NCBI GenBank assembly: GCA_937941745.1
Contig: CALDGV010000812.1
Location: forward strand, 1-7,243
Source of the DNA: an uncultured Prosthecobacter sp.
Lineage (GTDB): Bacteria; Verrucomicrobiota; Verrucomicrobiia; Verrucomicrobiales; Verrucomicrobiaceae
Length of the DNA stretch: 7,243 nucleotides
Direction: 5' to 3'
Every line of letters starts with the position of its first letter. Position 1 is the stretch's first letter. The notes below the pieces were generated by a model that was not told where the DNA came from, searched no databases, and was given only the letters and a program-made list of their open reading frames with translations. The position numbers and the translations under genes were made by a program. Below, piece after piece: positions 7,201-7,243 of this stretch.

Positions 7201-7243
7201 TGGAAAGGCGCGGCGAACTCGGCCTCATGCAGGCCCTGGGTTT
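4218..7243 (+). CDS. Large double-FtsX ABC transporter permease, 3'-truncated
   Basis: The frame stays open for 1008 codons to the right edge. The N-terminus MTLSRFILSSARHYWRGHL leads into membrane segment 1 (about 19-38), then LLVGDSVRASLR and a long extracytoplasmic MacB-PCD-like region (about 43-480). An FtsX unit follows with segments at about 482-505, 534-558 and 582-603. The cytoplasmic loop after the first carries ERRASQVGLLLAIGW at 506-520. Two further hydrophobic segments (about 632-650 and 656-680) precede a second half: segment 707-727, another soluble region (about 728-960), segment 967-990, and a second ERRGELGLMQALG at 996-1008. The last FtsX segments should lie just beyond the window. 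This repeated layout belongs to the LolC/E-MacB-type permeases with two FtsX halves, which work with a separate ABC ATPase and are implicated in lipid, lipoprotein or mechanotransmission roles; the cargo here is unknown. No ATPase motif or ATPase gene is visible. ATG 4218 is chosen because MTL.RF...R is typical of such N-termini; GTG at 4203 or 4197 are alternatives, and no start has a clear Shine-Dalgarno. Confidence 0.9.
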   Translation, partial: MTLSRFILSSARHYWRGHLGLMLGAFLASAILSGSLLVGDSVRASLRRVAELRLGKVQSGLLGGDRWFTADLAKKAGSEPLIIAVGSTANANGKVRVNGTQVLGVDAGFWKLSASSNARTFARSEVLVNEPLARKLGLKVGDTVILRLERPSAISRDAPLSGSTNQDVSLRRQVAGIVTPEDFGAFQLIASQITPDTVFVGLEDLQVQLEMDGKVNAALGSQPAASGTSLESAKTLDDLGLKLTRVSGGQKEWEVSTSRVFLDQSLATKLLNRQGSYGVLTYLVNGLKSAKGGTPYSMITAVDRIGGAEPGITITQWLAEDQNLAIGDEVEVFYFVVGLGRELKQESAKFKVRGILPMTDPEVTRAWTPEFPGVSDVDNCRDWEPGIPMDMKAIRDKDEKYWDDYKGTPKGFITLAEGQKLWANRFGRLTAIRFADAGQDEAALRQELLSQLQLADIGLVPRDFKKDADAAAKGSVDFGGLFIGLSMFLIAAALVFAALLFLFTLERRASQVGLLLAIGWTTRQVRRALLGEAGVIAMIGSLAGLGGGVFYTQAALAGLRGAWSGAAQGLPLIYAASPATQIGAAVGSILIVLGTLGWASRRMFAKSPRELWSGDESSAEARTGRATVLRRAMPWLLILLSIGLVFAAKSAKAPEAVAGMFFGSGMMLMIAGILLAGAWMRQDRGALAQTLTQIGMRNISRRPARSLAVIGMMAGGIFLVTAVNAFRMSAGDATKPDSGTGGFALIGESSLPIYEDLNSKAGIEAFGLDEDLMKDVKIVPFRVREGDDASCLNLNRAQKPVLVGVNPDLLAERFRFAGGDGWQRLSALDGIFDKTATPEGVEKVLRPLDKPIPANVAIADQATAMWGLGKGIGDAIDYQDSAGKTFAMELGGLLGGSVLQGKMITSEAAFLQAYPDAAGYRFFLIDCPKAKVDEVSAHLTRQLEQRGLALEPAKQRLEAFLAVQNTYIGIFTILGGLGVLLGTAGLGVLVARHVLERRGELGLMQALG

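Noticed and set aside
1..7243. Defence system, mobile element, CRISPR array or other novel island
   Set aside because: No repeats, integrase, transposase, tRNA-edge or composition break was seen. All five genes belong to recognisable families with similar GC-rich codon use.

Overview
This is an ordinary-looking, high-GC bacterial chromosomal segment with five protein genes packed almost end to end. I see no rRNA, tRNA, CRISPR array, insertion sequence or phage gene. The combination suggests the Verrucomicrobiota (Prosthecobacter/Verrucomicrobium-like) or a related Planctomycetota-Verrucomicrobiota lineage. The clues are an exported iduronate-2-sulfatase-like sulfatase, a very large double-FtsX ABC permease, a cysteine-bearing YifB ATPase and GC-rich codon use. 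This placement is inference from gene content, not a sequence match.

Layout. Positions 1-331 (+) hold the C-terminal part of a small CoA-binding (Rossmann-type) protein. Positions 381-1916 (+) hold a complete YifB/ComM-family Mg-chelatase-like AAA+ ATPase. Positions 1937-2584 (+) hold a complete SGNH/GDSL hydrolase closely resembling the Mycobacterium smegmatis arylesterase/acyltransferase MsAcT. These three genes run in the same direction with gaps of 49 and 20 bases and could share a transcript. Positions 2588-4120 (-) hold a complete exported type I sulfatase of the iduronate-2-sulfatase-like group, convergent with the hydrolase and separated from it by only three bases. A 97-base divergent spacer follows. 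From 4218 (+) to the window end runs a large ABC-transporter permease with two FtsX-type halves, cut off at the right edge.

How the genes fit together. There is no clear single pathway. The CoA-binding protein and YifB look like housekeeping genes, and YifB's best-studied relative, ComM, is a branch-migration helicase in natural transformation. The SGNH enzyme is probably a cytoplasmic esterase or acyl transferase. The sulfatase is an exported enzyme for desulfating polysaccharides or glycans, a typical trait of this kind of bacterium. The permease probably works with an ABC ATPase encoded outside the window, possibly in lipid or lipoprotein movement.

I did not find a convincing undescribed system. 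The points most worth following are the double-FtsX permease and its missing partner, the Ser-to-Asn neighbourhood of the MsAcT-like enzyme, and the ambiguous lipoprotein-type signal of the sulfatase.
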